Shown here piece after piece: positions 53,679 to 63,347 of a stretch of DNA of 64,000 nucleotides (position 1 is its first letter; each line of letters opens with the position of its first letter). The stretch covers positions 54,182-118,181 of the forward strand of contig NZ_LLXX01000118.1 of NCBI RefSeq assembly GCF_001440405.1, given 5' to 3'. A program made the position numbers and the translations under genes. The DNA is from Bradyrhizobium valentinum. Lineage in GTDB: Bacteria; Pseudomonadota; Alphaproteobacteria; Rhizobiales; Xanthobacteraceae. A model generated the notes under the pieces. That model saw nothing but the letters and a program-made list of their open reading frames with translations, did not search any database and was not told the origin of the DNA.

Positions 53679-54806
53679 ATGTCGAACCGTTCCGTGAAAT
53701 TCGTCCCGGCCCTCTTTGCCGGTATTGTGGCAGGAGCCAATCTGGCCACCGTGACGGATCTCTCGGCCCAAGTCATAGCAACGGCAGCGGAAGCCGCCAC
53801 GCCAGCGACCCAGGCCGCCGCCGACGGTTGCCTCGCCGCGCCGAAGGGCGCGACCCCCTCGGGCAGTCATTGGTACTATCGCATCGACCGCGTCACCAAA
53901 CGGCAATGCTGGTATCTCCGGGAGGAGAGCGAGAAGGCCGACGACAAGTTCGCGCGCGCCGCCCCGCCGGCCTCGTCCCAGGCGCCGTCGTCGGCAGCCG
54001 CAGAACCGGCTCCGGCGCAGGCGCCAGCGATCACAAGCAAGTCGGTCGCCGACGCGCGTGCCGAATGGATCTCCCAGCAAAACCGCACTGATCCAAATTC
54101 GCCCGCCAAGGTCGAGCGAACGGTGGGTGCAGCCCCGGCGCCGACCGCTCAGAATGTCCAGCGCGCGAACGTGCCGAACGTGCTCGCGCCGGCACCGCTG
54201 GCGACGATGCGCTGGAACGACGCTCCCACCGCGCGTGCTTCAAGCAATCCAGCCGATCTCCAGGTCGCCGCCGCCAACGCGCCCGCAGACCAGCCGCCGC
54301 AGGCCGTGGAAGCGCAGCAGCCCGCAACAGATCAGGTTACCGCTGCCTCAGCGGAGCCGGCGACGGCAAAGCCGACCGCATCGTTGCAGATGCTGCTTCT
54401 GGTGATGGCGGCTGCCCTCGCGCTGGCAGGTCTCACGGTTAGCGCGATCGTCAGGATCGGCCGCATGCGGGCACGCCGTGCTATGCGCCGCAAACGGCGC
54501 GCGATGTGGGACTCTGCAAAGATCATGCGGCGTTCGCCGCCACCGATGTTCCATGACGAGGAGGCCCGGCTGCAGCGAACCGAAGGCGTGCACCATCCGC
54601 GCGTGCCCCAGGAAAGGACAACACGCGTGCCCAAAGAGCGGCCACGCGTACCTCAGGAGCGGCCACGCGCACCTCAAGAGCGGCCGCGCGTACCTCAAGA
54701 ACGGCCGCGAGCACCCCAGGAGCGGCGACACGCGCCCCAGGATCGGGAGCGGGAACGGCAGGTTACGGAAATGCTGTCCCGGCTTGCCCGCAGCGCGCAG
54801 ACTTAA
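53679..54806 (+). CDS. Membrane-anchored hypothetical protein with heptad PQERPR repeats
   Basis: A 375-aa protein. An N-terminal signal-like segment (about residues 5-30) is followed by a short ordered part (GATPSGSHWYYRIDRVTKRQ-CWYLREE), a Pro/Ala-rich linker, one TM helix (about 230-252, LQMLLLVMAAALALAGLTVS) and a very basic cytoplasmic tail. The tail holds about seven 7-residue units of the type RVPQERP/RAPQERP (54599-54750). Similar proteins with the HWYYRIDR motif occur in Bradyrhizobium; the function is unknown. ATG 53679 follows GGGGAT; the open frame reaches further upstream into the repeat region. Confidence 0.7.
   Translation: MSNRSVKFVPALFAGIVAGANLATVTDLSAQVIATAAEAATPATQAAADGCLAAPKGATPSGSHWYYRIDRVTKRQCWYLREESEKADDKFARAAPPASSQAPSSAAAEPAPAQAPAITSKSVADARAEWISQQNRTDPNSPAKVERTVGAAPAPTAQNVQRANVPNVLAPAPLATMRWNDAPTARASSNPADLQVAAANAPADQPPQAVEAQQPATDQVTAASAEPATAKPTASLQMLLLVMAAALALAGLTVSAIVRIGRMRARRAMRRKRRAMWDSAKIMRRSPPPMFHDEEARLQRTEGVHHPRVPQERTTRVPKERPRVPQERPRAPQERPRVPQERPRAPQERRHAPQDRERERQVTEMLSRLARSAQT
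54599..54750 (+). repeat. 21-bp tandem repeats inside the coding sequence
   Basis: Units of about 21 bp encode RVPQERP or RAPQERP, around seven copies with small changes. They probably arose by slippage, so repeat number may vary between strains. Confidence 0.75.
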
Positions 54807-54824
54807 CTGAGACGAAAGCGGCGG

Positions 54825-55478
54825 CTATTTTTCCAACTGGCGCCGCAATCCGAGAACGAAGTCTGAAAGGCCTACTTGCCGTTCTCGCTTCAACTGTTCC
54901 GCGCGCAGGATTGATTTCACGGCTTCGAAGGCAATTCCGATATTGTCATTGACCACAATGTAATCGTAGGCATCGAAATGGCTCATCTCGTCGCCGGCCT
55001 TTCTCATACGGCCGCGGATGATCTCTTCGGAATCTTGCGCGCGTGTGTGCAGTCGTTGTTCGAGTGCGGATACTGACGGCGGAAGAATGAAAACACTGAC
55101 CACATCTTTCGGCGACCGGTCGCGCAGTTGTTGAGTGCCCTGCCAGTCGATATCGAACAGCACGTCCTGCCCGGACGATAATGCCGCTTCGACCGGCGCG
55201 CGCGGCGTACCGTAGCGGTTGTCAAATACGGTTGCCCACTCCAGCAGTTCGCCGTTGGCGACCATCGTCTCAAATCGTGTATGATCGACAAAGAAGTAGT
55301 CCTTGCCGTGAACCTCACCGGGCCGCTTCGGCCTCGTGGTAGCCGACACTGACATCTGCAGCGCAGGTGTCTCGGCAATCAGCATGCGCGACAACGTGGT
55401 CTTGCCCGCGCCCGAAGGCGATGACAACACGAACATCAGCCCGCGCCGCTCAACCCCGTCGAAACCAGAAGCCACCAT
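54825..55478 (-). CDS. gmk: Guanylate kinase
   Basis: A 217-aa cytosolic kinase converting GMP to GDP. The P-loop LSSPSGAGKTT, the GMP-binding TTRPKRPGEVHGKDYFFVD and the LFDIDWQGTQQLR strand are all present. It follows yicC by 3 bp, and converges on the preceding plus-strand gene with an 18-bp gap. Confidence 0.97.
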   Translation of the reverse strand: MVASGFDGVERRGLMFVLSSPSGAGKTTLSRMLIAETPALQMSVSATTRPKRPGEVHGKDYFFVDHTRFETMVANGELLEWATVFDNRYGTPRAPVEAALSSGQDVLFDIDWQGTQQLRDRSPKDVVSVFILPPSVSALEQRLHTRAQDSEEIIRGRMRKAGDEMSHFDAYDYIVVNDNIGIAFEAVKSILRAEQLKRERQVGLSDFVLGLRRQLEK

Positions 55479-55481
55479 CCA

Positions 55482-56369
55482 TCACTCCAGATTCTGGACC
55501 TGCTCGCGGAATTGCTCGACCACGTTCTTCATCTCGAGCCCGGTCTGGGTCAATTCCAGATCGTTCGATTTGGAGCAGCAGGTATTGACCTCGCGGTTGA
55601 ATTCCTGGGCGAGGAAGTCGAGCCGCCGTCCGACCGGCCCGCCCTTGCCGATCATTTCGCGGGCCTGCGCGACGTGCGAGGCGATGCGGTCGAGCTCTTC
55701 GCGAATGTCGGCCTTGGTCGCGATCAGAATCGCTTCCTGATTGAGCCTATCAGGGTCGAAGCGCTCGGAAGTCTCCAGCAGCGCCGCCACCTGCTCGGCC
55801 AGGCGCGCCCTGATCGCCTCCGGCTTGCGGCCGGGCGCGGCCTCGGCCTTTTTCGCCAGTCTCTCGATCTCGTCCATGCGCTGGATGAGAATCTGTCCAA
55901 GCGTCACGCCCTCGCGGCGCCGCATCTCGACCAGATGAGCGAGCGCCTGCTCGAAGGCGGCGGCCGCCGCATCCCTTGCCGCCTTGTCTTCCGCCTCGTC
56001 ACTTTCGGGATCGACGACCTCGATGACGCCCTTGATGCCGAGCAGCCCGTCGATGCTGGGCGCCACCGCGTCGATTTTTCCGGCGAGTTCGCCTGCAACC
56101 CTTACAATCGCGGACAGCACGTCTTCATTGATGCGCACGGTGGAGACCGCATTGGCGCGTTTGACGCTCAGGTTGGCGTACACCGTGCCCCGCGACAGCA
56201 CCTCCGCGGCGCGCTTTTTGGCAAAGGCTTCCAGTTCATCCCAGCCGGGCGGCAGCCGCAAGCGCAGGTCAAAGCCCTTGGCGTTGACGGACTTCAACTC
56301 CCATTCGAACGTATAGGGGCCGCTGGCGCCGTGGCTCCGGGCAAAACCGGTCATGCTCGATAGCGCCAT
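55482..56369 (-). CDS. YicC/YloC family endoribonuclease
   Basis: A 295-aa cytosolic protein. MALSSMTGFARSHG with WELKSVNAKGFDLRLRLP is the conserved N-domain; GRRLDFLAQEFNREVNT and CSKSNDLELTQTGLEMKNVV-EQFREQVQNLE form the DUF1732 C-terminus. Family members are single-strand endoribonucleases. ATG 56369 is supported by GGAGAG upstream; the frame is open to 56660 but without conservation. The yicC-gmk pair is a standard arrangement. Confidence 0.94.
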   Translation of the reverse strand: MALSSMTGFARSHGASGPYTFEWELKSVNAKGFDLRLRLPPGWDELEAFAKKRAAEVLSRGTVYANLSVKRANAVSTVRINEDVLSAIVRVAGELAGKIDAVAPSIDGLLGIKGVIEVVDPESDEAEDKAARDAAAAAFEQALAHLVEMRRREGVTLGQILIQRMDEIERLAKKAEAAPGRKPEAIRARLAEQVAALLETSERFDPDRLNQEAILIATKADIREELDRIASHVAQAREMIGKGGPVGRRLDFLAQEFNREVNTCCSKSNDLELTQTGLEMKNVVEQFREQVQNLE

Positions 56370-56496
56370 CGCGTAATACTCTCCAAAAGACAGGGATTTC
56401 GAGACTCGAAAGGAACGGCGAGACCTTAAGCCGATTTCCGCCAAAGTGGAATTACGTTCCGGCGATGGCGGGAACGCCGACTGAGCCGGCCGGGGG

Positions 56497-57768
56497 TCAG
56501 CGCTGAACCACCGGCGGCGTCGTGGTCGACTGCTCAGCACCCTGGCGGGCCGGTGCCGCCGCAGGACGGGGCGGCTTTTTCGCTGGCGCCGCTGGCCGTG
56601 GCGTCGTCGCGGTTGGATTGGTGTCGGCCGGTGCTCCCCCCGCAGTTGGCGGCGGTGCATCCTCTGATGGTTCGACGGTATCGTTCTGAATCTGTTTTTC
56701 GAGCGCCCGCAGCTTGACGACGTTCTTCTGGTGCTGGTCGTAGGTTTCGGTGAAGGCGTGCCCGCCGGTCCCGTCGGCCACGAAGAACAGGTCGCGCGTG
56801 CGCGCCGGGTTGGCCGCCGCTTCGAGCGAGGCGCGGCCCGGATTGGCGATCGGCCCAGGCGGTAGACCCTCGATCACATAGGTGTTGTAGGGCGATGGCT
56901 GCGTGATCTCGGAGCGCTTGATCGGCCGGCCCAGCGTCCCCTTGCCGCCGACCAGCCCGTAGATGATGGTCGGGTCGGACTGCAGCTTGATCCTCTGCCG
57001 CAGGCGATTGGTGAATACGGCGGCCACGCGGCTGCGCTCGTCGGCCCGGCCGGTTTCCTTCTCGATGATCGAGGCCAGCGTGATGAGCTGCTCTGGCGAC
57101 CTGACCGGAACGTCCGGATTACGGCGCTCCCAGATTTCGGCGAGCACCCGCTTCTGGGTCTGCTGCATGCGCTGGATCACCTGCTCGCGCATAGTGCCGC
57201 GCGGGAATTTGTAGGTTTCCGGCAGCAGCGTGCCTTCGCGCGGCAATTCCCGCACCGAGCCAGCGAAGATGTCGTTGTCGGTGAGTCGCGCCACGATCTG
57301 CTCGGACGTCAGGCCTTCGGGAATGGTGACGGCGTGCTGCACCACCTTGCCCTCGACGATGGTGGCGATGACTTCGCGCAGACTTGCATTCTTCTGGAAG
57401 GAATATTCGCCCGGCTTGAGGTCGGAACTCGCCTTCAGCGCAAACACGCCGCCGATGAATACCCAGGGATTGACGTTGATCACGCCTTCGCGCAGCAGCG
57501 CATCGGCGATATCGCGCTTGCCGGCGCGCGAGGGAATGTTGACGATCTTGTCTTCCTGAAGCGGGCCCGGCGTTTCCAGAATTTGTCTGCCGTAATAGTA
57601 CACTGTTCCCGCCCCGATCATCAGAATGATCAGGATGGTGAAGATGGCATTGCCAACCACGACGAACGGATTGCGGGCGCGCTCCGACCGTTTCGGCGGC
57701 GGCGGCACCTGCTCGGGCTCCAGCGCAGCGCGCGGGCTTCGTGGTGAAATGGGCGGCCTCTCACTCAT
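56497..57768 (-). CDS. mltG: Endolytic murein transglycosylase MltG
   Basis: A 423-aa inner-membrane enzyme that cuts nascent glycan strands and so ends peptidoglycan polymerisation. A Pro-rich cytoplasmic start precedes one TM helix (about residues 36-58), followed by a LysM-like part and the YceG domain with the catalytic Glu in TLASIIEKETGRADE. YNTYVIEGLPPGPIANPGRAS is the second signature. The last 70 residues form an unusual Pro/Ala/Thr-rich tail. It follows fabF in the fab cluster. Confidence 0.95.
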   Translation of the reverse strand: MSERPPISPRSPRAALEPEQVPPPPKRSERARNPFVVVGNAIFTILIILMIGAGTVYYYGRQILETPGPLQEDKIVNIPSRAGKRDIADALLREGVINVNPWVFIGGVFALKASSDLKPGEYSFQKNASLREVIATIVEGKVVQHAVTIPEGLTSEQIVARLTDNDIFAGSVRELPREGTLLPETYKFPRGTMREQVIQRMQQTQKRVLAEIWERRNPDVPVRSPEQLITLASIIEKETGRADERSRVAAVFTNRLRQRIKLQSDPTIIYGLVGGKGTLGRPIKRSEITQPSPYNTYVIEGLPPGPIANPGRASLEAAANPARTRDLFFVADGTGGHAFTETYDQHQKNVVKLRALEKQIQNDTVEPSEDAPPPTAGGAPADTNPTATTPRPAAPAKKPPRPAAAPARQGAEQSTTTPPVVQR

Positions 57769-57895
57769 CGATGCAACCTGAATCCTGTCGGTTCAATCGC
57801 GGCCGGGCAATCCTCTGCCCAGCCGATAGCATACGCCCGCAATGTAGAAGTCATCGCCGAATACGGCAAAACGGTGGAGTAGTTCTAAACACTTG

Positions 57896-59161
57896 TTAGT
57901 CAGCCACGCGCTGCAGGATCACGGACGCGTTGGTCCCCCCGAAACCGAAGGAATTCGACAGCGCGACGTCAATGTCGCGCTTGCGCGCCGTCTGCGGCAC
58001 CAGGTCGATCGCCGTTACCACCGACGGATTTTCCAGATTGATGGTGGGCGGAGCGATGTTGTCGCGAATCGCAAGGATGCTGAAAATGGCCTCGATCGCA
58101 CCGGCAGCACCGAGCAGGTGCCCGGTCGACGATTTCGTCGACGACATCGACACTTTGGAGGCGGCGTTGCCGAGCAGCCGCTCGACGGCGCCGAGTTCGA
58201 TTTCGTCGCCGATCTGCGTCGAGGTTCCGTGCGCATTGATGTAGTCGATGTCGGACGCTGAGATTCCGGCACGCTTCAGCGCGGCGGTCATGCTGCGGAA
58301 GCCGCCATCGCCATCCGGCGCTGGCGAAGTGATGTGATAGGCATCGCCCGACAGGCCATAGCCCAGCACTTCCGCATAGATCTTCGCACCGCGCTTTTTC
58401 GCGTGCTCATATTCCTCGAGCACCACGATGCCGGCGCCCTCGCCCATCACGAATCCATCGCGATCCTTGTCATAGGGTCGCGAGGCTTTTTGCGGTGCGT
58501 CGTTGTAGCCGGTCGAGAGCGCGCGCGCGGCGCAAAAACCCGCCATCGCCAGCCGGCAGATCGGCGATTCCGTTCCGCCCGCGACCATCACGTCGGCGTC
58601 GCCGAGTGCAATGAGGCGGGCACCGTCGCCGATCGCATGCGCGCCGGTCGAACACGCCGTCACGACGGAATGATTGGGACCCTTGAGGCCGTGCTCGATC
58701 GAGACATAGCCGGAAGCGAGATTGATCAGTCGCCCCGGAATGAAGAATGGCGAAACCCTGCGCGGCCCGCGCTCCTTCAGCAGCAGCGAGGTTTCGGCGA
58801 TGCCGGACAGGCCGCCGATCCCCGAGCCGATCAGGGTGCCGCTGGCGCATTTGTCTTCCTCGGTCGAGGGATGCCAGTCGGCGTCGTCGAGCGCCTGGCG
58901 CGCCGCAGCCATCGCATAGATGATGAAGTCATCGACCTTGCGCTGTTCCTTCGGCTCCATCCACTGGTCGGGATTGAAGGTGCCATTGCTGCCGTCGCCG
59001 CGCGGAATCACACAGGCGATCTGGCTGGCGAGATCGGCGACTTCGAACGTATCGATCTTCTTGGCGCCGCTCTGGCCGCTCAGGATACGCGTCCACGTTG
59101 CGTCAACGCCGCAGCCGAGTGGCGTAACCATGCCCAGCCCCGTGACGACAACCCGCCTCAT
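57896..59161 (-). CDS. fabF: Beta-ketoacyl-ACP synthase II
   Basis: A 421-aa condensing enzyme of fatty-acid elongation. Starts MRRVVVTGLGMVTPLGCG. The Cys-His-His triad lies in ACSTGAHAIGDG, NAHGTSTQIGD and SSTGHLLGAAGAIEA. The ATG at 59161 begins the conserved sequence; an upstream in-frame start at 59221 adds unconserved residues. It is 96 bp downstream of acpP, the usual acpP-fabF pair. Confidence 0.96.
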   Translation of the reverse strand: MRRVVVTGLGMVTPLGCGVDATWTRILSGQSGAKKIDTFEVADLASQIACVIPRGDGSNGTFNPDQWMEPKEQRKVDDFIIYAMAAARQALDDADWHPSTEEDKCASGTLIGSGIGGLSGIAETSLLLKERGPRRVSPFFIPGRLINLASGYVSIEHGLKGPNHSVVTACSTGAHAIGDGARLIALGDADVMVAGGTESPICRLAMAGFCAARALSTGYNDAPQKASRPYDKDRDGFVMGEGAGIVVLEEYEHAKKRGAKIYAEVLGYGLSGDAYHITSPAPDGDGGFRSMTAALKRAGISASDIDYINAHGTSTQIGDEIELGAVERLLGNAASKVSMSSTKSSTGHLLGAAGAIEAIFSILAIRDNIAPPTINLENPSVVTAIDLVPQTARKRDIDVALSNSFGFGGTNASVILQRVAD

Positions 59162-59257
59162 ATCAAAACTCCAACCCGAAAACGGCGGCCCAAAACAAGA
59201 AACCGGGGGACCGTTCGACAACGGCCCGTCCGGCTCTGTCTCTACCCGCCCGGGACG

Positions 59258-59497
59258 TCAGCTCTTCGCGTTCTTCTCGAGAAACTTCGTGGCGTCGCCG
59301 ACAGTCAAAATCGTCTCGGCGGCGTCATCGGGAATTTCGCAACCGAACTCTTCTTCAAATGCCATCACAAGCTCGACGGTGTCGAGGCTGTCGGCGCCGA
59401 GGTCGTCGATGAAACTTGCGTTGTCGACAACCTTATCGGGTTCAACACCGAGGTGTTCGACCACAATCTTCTTAACCCGCTCGCCAATCTCACTCAT
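59258..59497 (-). CDS. acpP: Acyl carrier protein
   Basis: A 79-aa acidic four-helix carrier. The phosphopantetheine serine is in [13 protein letters not shown]. It carries growing acyl chains for the Fab enzymes encoded on both sides. Length and sequence are fully typical. Confidence 0.97.
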   Translation of the reverse strand: MSEIGERVKKIVVEHLGVEPDKVVDNASFIDDLGADSLDTVELVMAFEEEFGCEIPDDAAETILTVGDATKFLEKNAKS

Positions 59498-59802
59498 CGT
59501 TCAACCTCGTGCTTGTTCCAATGGACCCGACCCCAAGACGCTACAGAGACGCTACGAGCTATCGTGGTCGTTAAACTTCCTTCGCTATCGCGCATAGTCT
59601 TGATTCGGCCCGGTGGTAGCCGACAAAGCCCCGGCGAACGGCAGGCGTCGCCACGCCAATATACAGGGTTTCAAAATCCTGCAATGGCCTTGTTTGCCCA
59701 TCCGTCGAGGGTTCGGTTATCATACTTCCCAAGCCTTGACTACAAGCCTCGCCCGCCCCGGAAAACGGCCTTTTGGCCGCATCGATCGGGGCAATAACTC
59801 GC
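59498..59802. other. fabG-acpP intergenic region
   Basis: 305 bp, unusually long for this cluster. It must hold a separate acpP promoter reading on the minus strand. A short terminator-like hairpin for fabG lies at 59762-59780. Nothing else is seen. Confidence 0.55.
59762..59780 (-). terminator. Weak Rho-independent terminator after fabG
   Basis: On the minus strand CGGCC-AAAA-GGCCG followed by TTTT. The stem is only 5 bp, so termination may be partial. It lies 23 bp after the fabG stop and would separate fabDG from acpP-fabF transcription. Confidence 0.45.
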
Positions 59803-60540
59803 TCAAATCATGGCCATTCCGCCGTTGACGTGAATCGTCTGGCCGGTGACATAGGCCGCTTCGTTCGAGGCGAGATAGACCGCTGCCGCCGCGATGTCCT
59901 CCGGCGTCCCCAGCCGCGCCGCAGGAACCTTCGTCAGGATCGTCTCGCGCTGCTTGTCATTGAGCGCGTCGGTCATCGGCGTCTTGATAAATCCCGGCGC
60001 GATGCAATTGGCGGTCACGTTGCGCTTGGCGTATTCCGCGCCCAGTGTCTTGATCAGGCCGATGATTCCGGCCTTCGACGCGGTGTAGTTGGCCTGGCCG
60101 GGGTTGCCGGTCACGCCGACGATCGAGGTGATCGCAATGATCCGGCCGAAGCGTTTGCGCATCATCAGCTTGGTTGCCGCGCGGGCGAGACGGAAGGTCG
60201 CGGTCAAATTGACCTGGATGACGTCGTCCCAGTCCTCGTCACGCAATTGCACGAAAAGATTGTCGCGCGTGATGCCGGCATTGGCGATCAGAATATCGAC
60301 CTGCCCCATCGCGGCTTCCGCCGCCGGCACCAGCGCCTCGACATCTGCGCTGTCGGAGAGGTTGCACGGCAGCACGTGGACGCGATCGCCAAGCTTGCCG
60401 GCAAACGAATCCAGCACCTCGCGGCGCGTTCCGGAAATCGCCACCGTCGCGCCCTGCCCATGCAGCGCTTGCGCGATCGCCCCGCCAATGCCGCCCGTCG
60501 CGCCGGTCACCAGCGCCGTTCTACCCGTCAAATCGAACAT
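59803..60540 (-). CDS. fabG: 3-oxoacyl-ACP reductase
   Basis: A 245-aa NADPH-dependent SDR enzyme. The cofactor loop is VTGATGGIGGAIA; NAG is in ILIANAGITRDN; catalytic Ser and Tyr/Lys are in AITSIVGVTGNPGQANYTAS-K. The ATG at 60540 has GGAGA 6 nt upstream; a TTG one codon earlier is ignored. It is 21 bp after fabD in the same operon. Confidence 0.96.
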   Translation of the reverse strand: MFDLTGRTALVTGATGGIGGAIAQALHGQGATVAISGTRREVLDSFAGKLGDRVHVLPCNLSDSADVEALVPAAEAAMGQVDILIANAGITRDNLFVQLRDEDWDDVIQVNLTATFRLARAATKLMMRKRFGRIIAITSIVGVTGNPGQANYTASKAGIIGLIKTLGAEYAKRNVTANCIAPGFIKTPMTDALNDKQRETILTKVPAARLGTPEDIAAAAVYLASNEAAYVTGQTIHVNGGMAMI

Positions 60541-60561
60541 CAATGTCTCCTTCCGGGAGCT

Positions 60562-61515
60562 TTAGGCTGAAGCCGCCAATGCGTCCTTGGCGGCGGCAAT
60601 GTCGTTGGGTCCCCCGACCGGCACGCCGACCGCGCCGTCGGCGATGCGTTTGACCAGACCGCTCAGCACCTTGCCGGCGCCGATTTCGAAGAACCGCGTG
60701 ACACCATGCGCGGCCATGTAGGCCACCGACTCGCGCCAGCGGACGGTGCCGGTGACCTGCTCGATCAGGCGGCGGCGAATCTCGTCGGGATCAGTGATCG
60801 GCGCAGCCAACACGTTCGACACCAGCGGCGAGGCCGGCGCCTTGATCGTCACCCCGGCCAGCGCCTCCGCCATCGCATCGGCCGCGGGCTGCATCAGCTT
60901 GCAATGAAACGGCGCGGACACCGGCAGCAACATCGCGCGCTTGGCGCCCTTGGCCTTGGCGATTTCCACCGCACGGTCGACGGCCGCCTTGTCACCGGAT
61001 ACCACCACCTGCCCGCCGCCATTGTCGTTGGCGGCCTGGCAGACTTGCCCCTGCGCGGCTTCGTCGGCAACCGCCATCGCCGCCTCATAGTCGAGCCCGA
61101 GAAGTGCCGCCATGGCGCCGACGCCAACCGGCACCGCCTTTTGCATCGCAAGGCCGCGGGTACGCAGCAGGCGCGCGGTATCGCTGACGCTGAGGCTGCC
61201 GGCCGCAGCCAGCGCGGAATATTCGCCAAGCGAATGGCCGGCGACGAAGGCCGCATCCCGCCCGACGGAAAAGCCCGCCTCGGTCTCCAGCACCCGCAGT
61301 GTGGCGATCGAGACGGCCATCAGGGCCGGCTGGGCATTTTCGGTGAGCTGGAGGGTTTCGGCCGGGCCGTCCCAGATAATGGCGGTCAGCTTCTCGCCGA
61401 GCGCCGAATCAACCTCGTCGAACACCGCCCGCGCGGCCGGAAAGGCTTCCGCCAGGGCCGTGCCCATACCGACCGCCTGGGAACCCTGCCCCGGAAAAGT
61501 AAATGCAGCCGTCAT
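60562..61515 (-). CDS. fabD: Malonyl-CoA:ACP transacylase
   Basis: A 317-aa enzyme loading malonyl groups on ACP. FTFPGQGSQAVGMG starts the protein, the nucleophile is in VAGHSLGEYSALAA, and the partner His is in SAPFHCKLMQPAA. The ATG at 61515 has GGGAG upstream. It is the first gene of the minus-strand fab cluster. Confidence 0.97.
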   Translation of the reverse strand: MTAAFTFPGQGSQAVGMGTALAEAFPAARAVFDEVDSALGEKLTAIIWDGPAETLQLTENAQPALMAVSIATLRVLETEAGFSVGRDAAFVAGHSLGEYSALAAAGSLSVSDTARLLRTRGLAMQKAVPVGVGAMAALLGLDYEAAMAVADEAAQGQVCQAANDNGGGQVVVSGDKAAVDRAVEIAKAKGAKRAMLLPVSAPFHCKLMQPAADAMAEALAGVTIKAPASPLVSNVLAAPITDPDEIRRRLIEQVTGTVRWRESVAYMAAHGVTRFFEIGAGKVLSGLVKRIADGAVGVPVGGPNDIAAAKDALAASA

Positions 61516-61627
61516 CGGCGCTCCCTCATTCGAATGGGGCCGTAAGACACTGACCAAGGCGGGGATGTCAAGCCGCGGTGCGGGATGACATGCCGTGGGG
61601 AAGGTTGGGAATCGGGGGCGGCCAGGT

Positions 61628-62254
61628 TTAGCGTTCTTGCAGCGCTAATCGGACGCCTAGAGCGCAATAGATGCCGCCAACTACCTTGCCCTGCCATTTT
61701 AGCACGGCGGGATTTCGACGGAGAAAATTTCCCAGTCCTCCCGCGCACACCGCAAACACCACAGTACTGCCGAGCCCCAACAGGACAAAAAGGATCCCCA
61801 GCATCGTCAATTGAAGCATGACCGATCCGTTTTCGGGCACCACAAACTGGGGGAGGAACGCGAGAAAAAAGAGCGCGGTTTTTGGGTTTAGCACCTCTGC
61901 CAGAATAGCCTGCCTGAATGCCTTGCCGGCCGAGATTGGTAGCGCGCCGGCCGTCAGATTTGCCGGCGTTCTCTCAAGGATTGCGCGAATGCCGAGGTAA
62001 ACGAGATACGCTGCGCCAATGTATTTGATGATGCTGAACAGCAAAGCCGACGTGGCAATGATCGCCGAGATGCCGACGATCGCCATAAAGGTATGAATCA
62101 CGTCGCCAGCGGCGATCCCGACGCCGGTAGCTATGCCCACCTTGGTGCCCGAACTCGTTGCCCGTGCAATGGTGAGGAGCGTGGCGGGACCCGGAATGAA
62201 TACAAAGCCGAGCACAACCGCCGCATAAGCAGCCAAGGTGGTCAGATCGATCAT
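61628..62254 (-). CDS. LysE/RhtB-family amino-acid exporter
   Basis: A 208-aa inner-membrane protein with about six TM helices. FVFIPGPATLLTIARATSSG followed by TKVGIATGVGIAAGDVIHTF is the conserved LysE N-domain, and LAEVLNPKTALFFLAFLPQF is the second signature. Members export amino acids or related metabolites; the substrate is not predictable. A separate unit upstream of fabD. Confidence 0.92.
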   Translation of the reverse strand: MIDLTTLAAYAAVVLGFVFIPGPATLLTIARATSSGTKVGIATGVGIAAGDVIHTFMAIVGISAIIATSALLFSIIKYIGAAYLVYLGIRAILERTPANLTAGALPISAGKAFRQAILAEVLNPKTALFFLAFLPQFVVPENGSVMLQLTMLGILFVLLGLGSTVVFAVCAGGLGNFLRRNPAVLKWQGKVVGGIYCALGVRLALQER

Positions 62255-62321
62255 ACGCTCGCTCCTTCACGGCTATTGTCGCCCAGGGAAGCACCCTATG
62301 GGCGAAAGGAGATGTCCACCT

Positions 62322-63347
62322 CTAGAAGCCACCTGCGGCCTGATCACCGCCGACCTCCTTCCCGGCTCGTGCGCGGCGTGCACCGCTCACCAGCTTGCCC
62401 GGGCGGTCCTCGTGGTCTGGCTTGGCGGTCGCGAGCCGCAGCACGGCGGCGTAGTTCGGCTGCACCTCCATGCTAACAGCATACCGGCTTTCACTGAGTA
62501 TGCGGTGGACGCGTGGCAGGTTGTAGCAGGGCACGTAGAACAACAGATGATGTTCGAGGTGATAGTTGACGTAATAGGGTGCGATGAACAGCCGCTCGAG
62601 GAAATTCGCGCGCGTAGTGCGGGTGTTGCGCAAGGGATCGCTGGAATCCGGAACAACCGCATGCTCGGCAATGTTGCGGATGCGCGTGATCACCATCTGC
62701 CAGGTGAGCAACGGCAACAGCCATAGCAGCGGATAGGCCCACCACACGCCGGCGGCGGCGAGACCTGCAAACAGCAGGCCGTTGACGACAAGCTGCGGGC
62801 CAAGTTTTTCCCAGAAATGCGCGGCGCGCTGCGCGTGTGGCCATTCCTTAGGACCGAGCGCATTCAAGAATTGCGCCTTGCGCTGCTGATAGCCGGTCTG
62901 GCCGGTAATATCGCGCACGAACTTGCGGCGATAGCTCATTCCTGTGATCGGAAACGGCGCCGACAGCACCAGATCGGGATCGTCTTCCTGCTGCGTGCGC
63001 GCGTGATGCTGCAGGTGATAGCGCCGATAGGCGCGGGTCTCGGCGAAGATCGGATAGGCGCAGAACCATTGGCTGAGCGTGAGGTTGACCTTCTCGTCCG
63101 CCGACAGACATCCATGCGCGCCGTCATGCATCAGGATCGCGAGCCCGAGCTGGCGCGAGCCGATGATGCCCACCGCCAGCAGAAAGGTGAGAGGGTTGGG
63201 CCACCATGCGACAAGAGCGATCGATCCCAATATCAGCGCCCACGCATGCGCGATCAGGGCAACCCCCTTCCACGTCACGCGCTGGCGGACGGCAATCAGT
63301 TGATCCTCGTTCAGAAAGTCGCGGGCACGCATCCGGAGCGCGGTCAT
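62322..63347 (-). CDS. Membrane fatty-acid desaturase family protein
   Basis: A 341-aa integral-membrane di-iron enzyme. Three His boxes are visible: HDGAHG, HLQHH and HLEHH (in YYVNYHLEHHLLFYVPC), among about four TM helices. The substrate may be a fatty acyl chain, a carotenoid or a similar lipid. The ATG at 63347 overlaps the stop of the TetR gene (ATGA), so regulator and enzyme are co-translated; the longer open frame to 63476 lies inside tetR. Control of the desaturase by the TetR protein is inferred from this. Confidence 0.9.
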   Translation of the reverse strand: MTALRMRARDFLNEDQLIAVRQRVTWKGVALIAHAWALILGSIALVAWWPNPLTFLLAVGIIGSRQLGLAILMHDGAHGCLSADEKVNLTLSQWFCAYPIFAETRAYRRYHLQHHARTQQEDDPDLVLSAPFPITGMSYRRKFVRDITGQTGYQQRKAQFLNALGPKEWPHAQRAAHFWEKLGPQLVVNGLLFAGLAAAGVWWAYPLLWLLPLLTWQMVITRIRNIAEHAVVPDSSDPLRNTRTTRANFLERLFIAPYYVNYHLEHHLLFYVPCYNLPRVHRILSESRYAVSMEVQPNYAAVLRLATAKPDHEDRPGKLVSGARRARAGKEVGGDQAAGGF

